From Billgrantia montanilacus (GTDB lineage: Bacteria; Pseudomonadota; Gammaproteobacteria; Pseudomonadales; Halomonadaceae): a stretch of DNA of 64,000 bases. The stretch's first letter is position 1; every line of letters starts with the position of its first letter. The DNA lies in contig NZ_QPII01000010.1 of assembly GCF_003336675.1 (NCBI RefSeq), positions 67,307 to 131,306 on the forward strand, read 5' to 3'. A program made the translations under genes and the position numbers. Positions 62,213 to 64,000 of the stretch are shown piece by piece. The notes beneath the pieces are model-generated. The model made no database searches, was not told where the DNA came from, and saw nothing but the letters and a program-made list of their open reading frames with translations.

Positions 62213-64000
62213 TCAAGAGGAAGCAGCGGGTGTCGGACCGGTAGCCTCGTCGCTGTCCGCCAAGTAGACCCTGTCGCGCCCTTCGCTCTTGGCACGGTAC
62301 ATCGCCTGATCCGCCCGCTTGACCAGGGTCTTGCGGCTATCACCCGGTTGCCACAACGCCACGCCGATGCTCACGGTGATCATCTGGGACAAGCCCTCGA
62401 TGACTAGCGAAGCAATCAGCCGACGCAGCCGCTCGGCAAGCCCTATCGCCGCCTCACGGTTGGTCTCGGTCGCCAGCACCACGAACTCCTCGCCCCCCCA
62501 GCGCCCCAGATGATCACAGCTGCGCAGCGACTGCGATACGCCTTGCGACAATACGCTTAATACATGATCGCCCATTTCATGGCCGAACCGGTCGTTGATG
62601 CGTTTGAAGTGGTCGGCATCGAACAGTAGCAAGGCGAAGACGCGGCCGTAACGCTCGGCAGCGCCCAGCTCGACATCGATAGCCTGTTCGACCCGGTAGC
62701 GGTTCCAGACACCGGTCAGGTTATCGAAGTGGGCCAGTTGCTCCAGTCGACGATTGGCCTCGCCCAGCGCCAGCTGTTCTTGTCGCAGGCGGGCGTTGAG
62801 CCGGTCCACTTCGTGGACCGAAGCAGCCAGTGCCAGGTCCTCGCCGAGGTCGACCGCGGCCACGCGTTCGATACGCTCCCAGGCTATACTGCGCCCACTC
62901 ACCTCCTCACGCCAGGCAGAATGGCGGCCAGGCAGAGGCTGGTCCAAGACGGGTTCACGGCGCTGTTGCTGACGAAGCCGGCCAGGCGAGACGGCCCAGT
63001 AGAGGGTCTCTATCTGTTCGGGACGAAACAGCAGCAGCCAGTCACGCCGCCCAGGATTGAGCCGCAGTGGTACTGCCAACAGACCGCATACACCATCCAG
63101 TGCCAGCCCCTGCGCGAACGCGTGCGACGTCAGTGCGGCAGAGTACCAGGGGCCGTCATGAACATGCTCGGCTTCCAGGCGTGTCACCAGGTCGACCAGG
63201 TCGCCATGAGCCGGCACCTCACCGAAACCGAGTAGCGCGCCATCATGAAGCAGTGCGACACCCTGGGCACGAAACAGCAGCAGCCACTCCGCCCCATGAC
63301 GCCTGACCAGCGCTTCCGGGCTGGAAAGGCGCTGGCGCTCCCGGGTCAGCAGGTCGCGGCTGTCCTGTACCCGGTGTAGATAACGGGCCTCCTGCCTCGC
63401 ATTAAGCAGGAACAGCCGCTGGGAGGCCATCTGCACCAGTACCCTGGCCGCCTCACGAACCGCTGGTGCCAACGGCACGGCCCCCAGGCCGTGCCCCACC
63501 AGCAGGCCCCATAGCCCATGCTGCCCACGGATGGCGATGGAGAGCATGGCACCGACCCCGATATGCACCTGGTAACCCACCTGTTCAGGCGATACCGCAC
63601 GCAACACGCTGGCATTCAAGTCGTCGCGCTGGCTATGACGCTCCGTTTCACGCGTGAGGACCTCGACCGGTACCGCTTGCACGTCGGGAACGCTACGCAC
63701 CGGGCTCTCATCGAAGAGACGCCTCGCTCGCGCCGGGAAATCGCTGGCGGGAAAGTGCTGGCCATGCAGGGAAGACACCCCGTCGGCACAGTGCTCGGCA
63801 ATGATCTTGCCATGACGGTCGGCATCGAAGCGACAGACCAGCACGCGGTCGTGGCCGGTAAGGTGGCCTACACCTTCCACCAGGGTATCCAGCAGGGCGT
63901 CAATGCTGTCGGTTTCACCAATACTTCTAAGCCACTCGTTGACCTCTCCCATCAGACGCCGTTGGCCCTGCGAACGACGCGGCTCGATTTCCACCACGAT
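62213..64000 (-). CDS. Phytochrome-like diguanylate cyclase (partial, cut by window end)
   Basis: The 3' part of a gene that runs off the right edge; 595 codons are visible. It begins inside a phytochrome GAF domain (DRVLVCRFDADRHGKIIAEH, then the PASDIP-like FPASDFPARARRLF), continues with a PHY-like domain with a recognisable tongue (LLLFRPEQIETLYWAVSPG, WREEVSGRSIAWERIE), and ends in GGDEF with GRWGGEEFVVLATE and an inhibitory R-S-C-D site. Key chromophore-pocket residues differ (SPEQVGYQVH where a histidine is usual). The PAS domain with the bilin cysteine would lie outside the window. Confidence 0.87.
   Translation of the reverse strand: MVVEIEPRRSQGQRRLMGEVNEWLRSIGETDSIDALLDTLVEGVGHLTGHDRVLVCRFDADRHGKIIAEHCADGVSSLHGQHFPASDFPARARRLFDESPVRSVPDVQAVPVEVLTRETERHSQRDDLNASVLRAVSPEQVGYQVHIGVGAMLSIAIRGQHGLWGLLVGHGLGAVPLAPAVREAARVLVQMASQRLFLLNARQEARYLHRVQDSRDLLTRERQRLSSPEALVRRHGAEWLLLFRAQGVALLHDGALLGFGEVPAHGDLVDLVTRLEAEHVHDGPWYSAALTSHAFAQGLALDGVCGLLAVPLRLNPGRRDWLLLFRPEQIETLYWAVSPGRLRQQQRREPVLDQPLPGRHSAWREEVSGRSIAWERIERVAAVDLGEDLALAASVHEVDRLNARLRQEQLALGEANRRLEQLAHFDNLTGVWNRYRVEQAIDVELGAAERYGRVFALLLFDADHFKRINDRFGHEMGDHVLSVLSQGVSQSLRSCDHLGRWGGEEFVVLATETNREAAIGLAERLRRLIASLVIEGLSQMITVSIGVALWQPGDSRKTLVKRADQAMYRAKSEGRDRVYLADSDEATGPTPAASS

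Overview
The window looks like chromosome of a GC-rich gammaproteobacterium, most probably Halomonas or another member of the Halomonadaceae. This rests on the catabolic content (gamma-butyrobetaine/carnitine to glycine betaine, a BCCT transporter next to a universal stress protein, a TRAP-linked sugar-acid cluster), the acidic exported proteins and the high GC. No sequence search could be run, so the genus is inference.

Layout. 0.3-6.7 kb: small soluble and membrane proteins, a DUF2243/CtaG pair, a FAD-Rieske oxidoreductase, an M20 amidohydrolase and two related tiny proteins (the second only 50 aa). 6.7-10.4 kb: an XRE-cupin regulator behind a 42-bp palindrome, AzlCD, a MITE-like repeat and an ExeM-type exonuclease. 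10.5-17.6 kb: quaternary-amine catabolism. A gamma-butyrobetaine dioxygenase-like enzyme makes carnitine; carnitine dehydrogenase, a dehydrocarnitine-cleaving BKACE enzyme and a thioesterase take it to glycine betaine. Three GATase-1/AraC regulators surround these genes. 17.7-26.8 kb: a long co-directional run that joins a TmpA/TmpB-like oxygenase pair, through 4-base overlaps, to AruI/AruH-type decarboxylase and transaminase, a polar amino-acid ABC importer and an aldehyde dehydrogenase. 26.8-29.7 kb: a gene-poor stretch, an AbiE toxin-antitoxin pair and tRNA-Ile(CAU), probably acquired DNA.

29.8-34.9 kb: YceI-like protein, serine hydrolase, ABC exporter and AEC carrier. 34.9-47.0 kb: a sugar-acid or hydroxy-acid region with CoA-transferase, enoyl-CoA hydratase, gamma-carbonic anhydrase, LysR, fuconate dehydratase, PdxA homologue, TRAP transporter, beta-hydroxyacid dehydrogenase, lactonase-like amidohydrolase and GntR regulator. 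An identical 22-bp site lies upstream of the hydratase/CoA-transferase operon and of the TRAP operon, tying them into one regulon. 47.1-52.7 kb: a soluble sugar dehydrogenase, a sensor kinase and sigma-54 activator, then two genes for acidic exported proteins, each behind a recognisable -24/-12 promoter. 52.8-60.1 kb: a spermidine/putrescine-type ABC importer with a permease carrying a large insert, then UspA and BCCT. 60.4-64.0 kb: two cyclic-di-GMP proteins, one a phytochrome-like diguanylate cyclase cut by the window end.

The two most interesting systems are the sigma-54 two-component unit with its two adjacent acidic exported proteins, and the TmpAB-AruIH operon. The split regulon marked by the shared 22-bp operator comes next.
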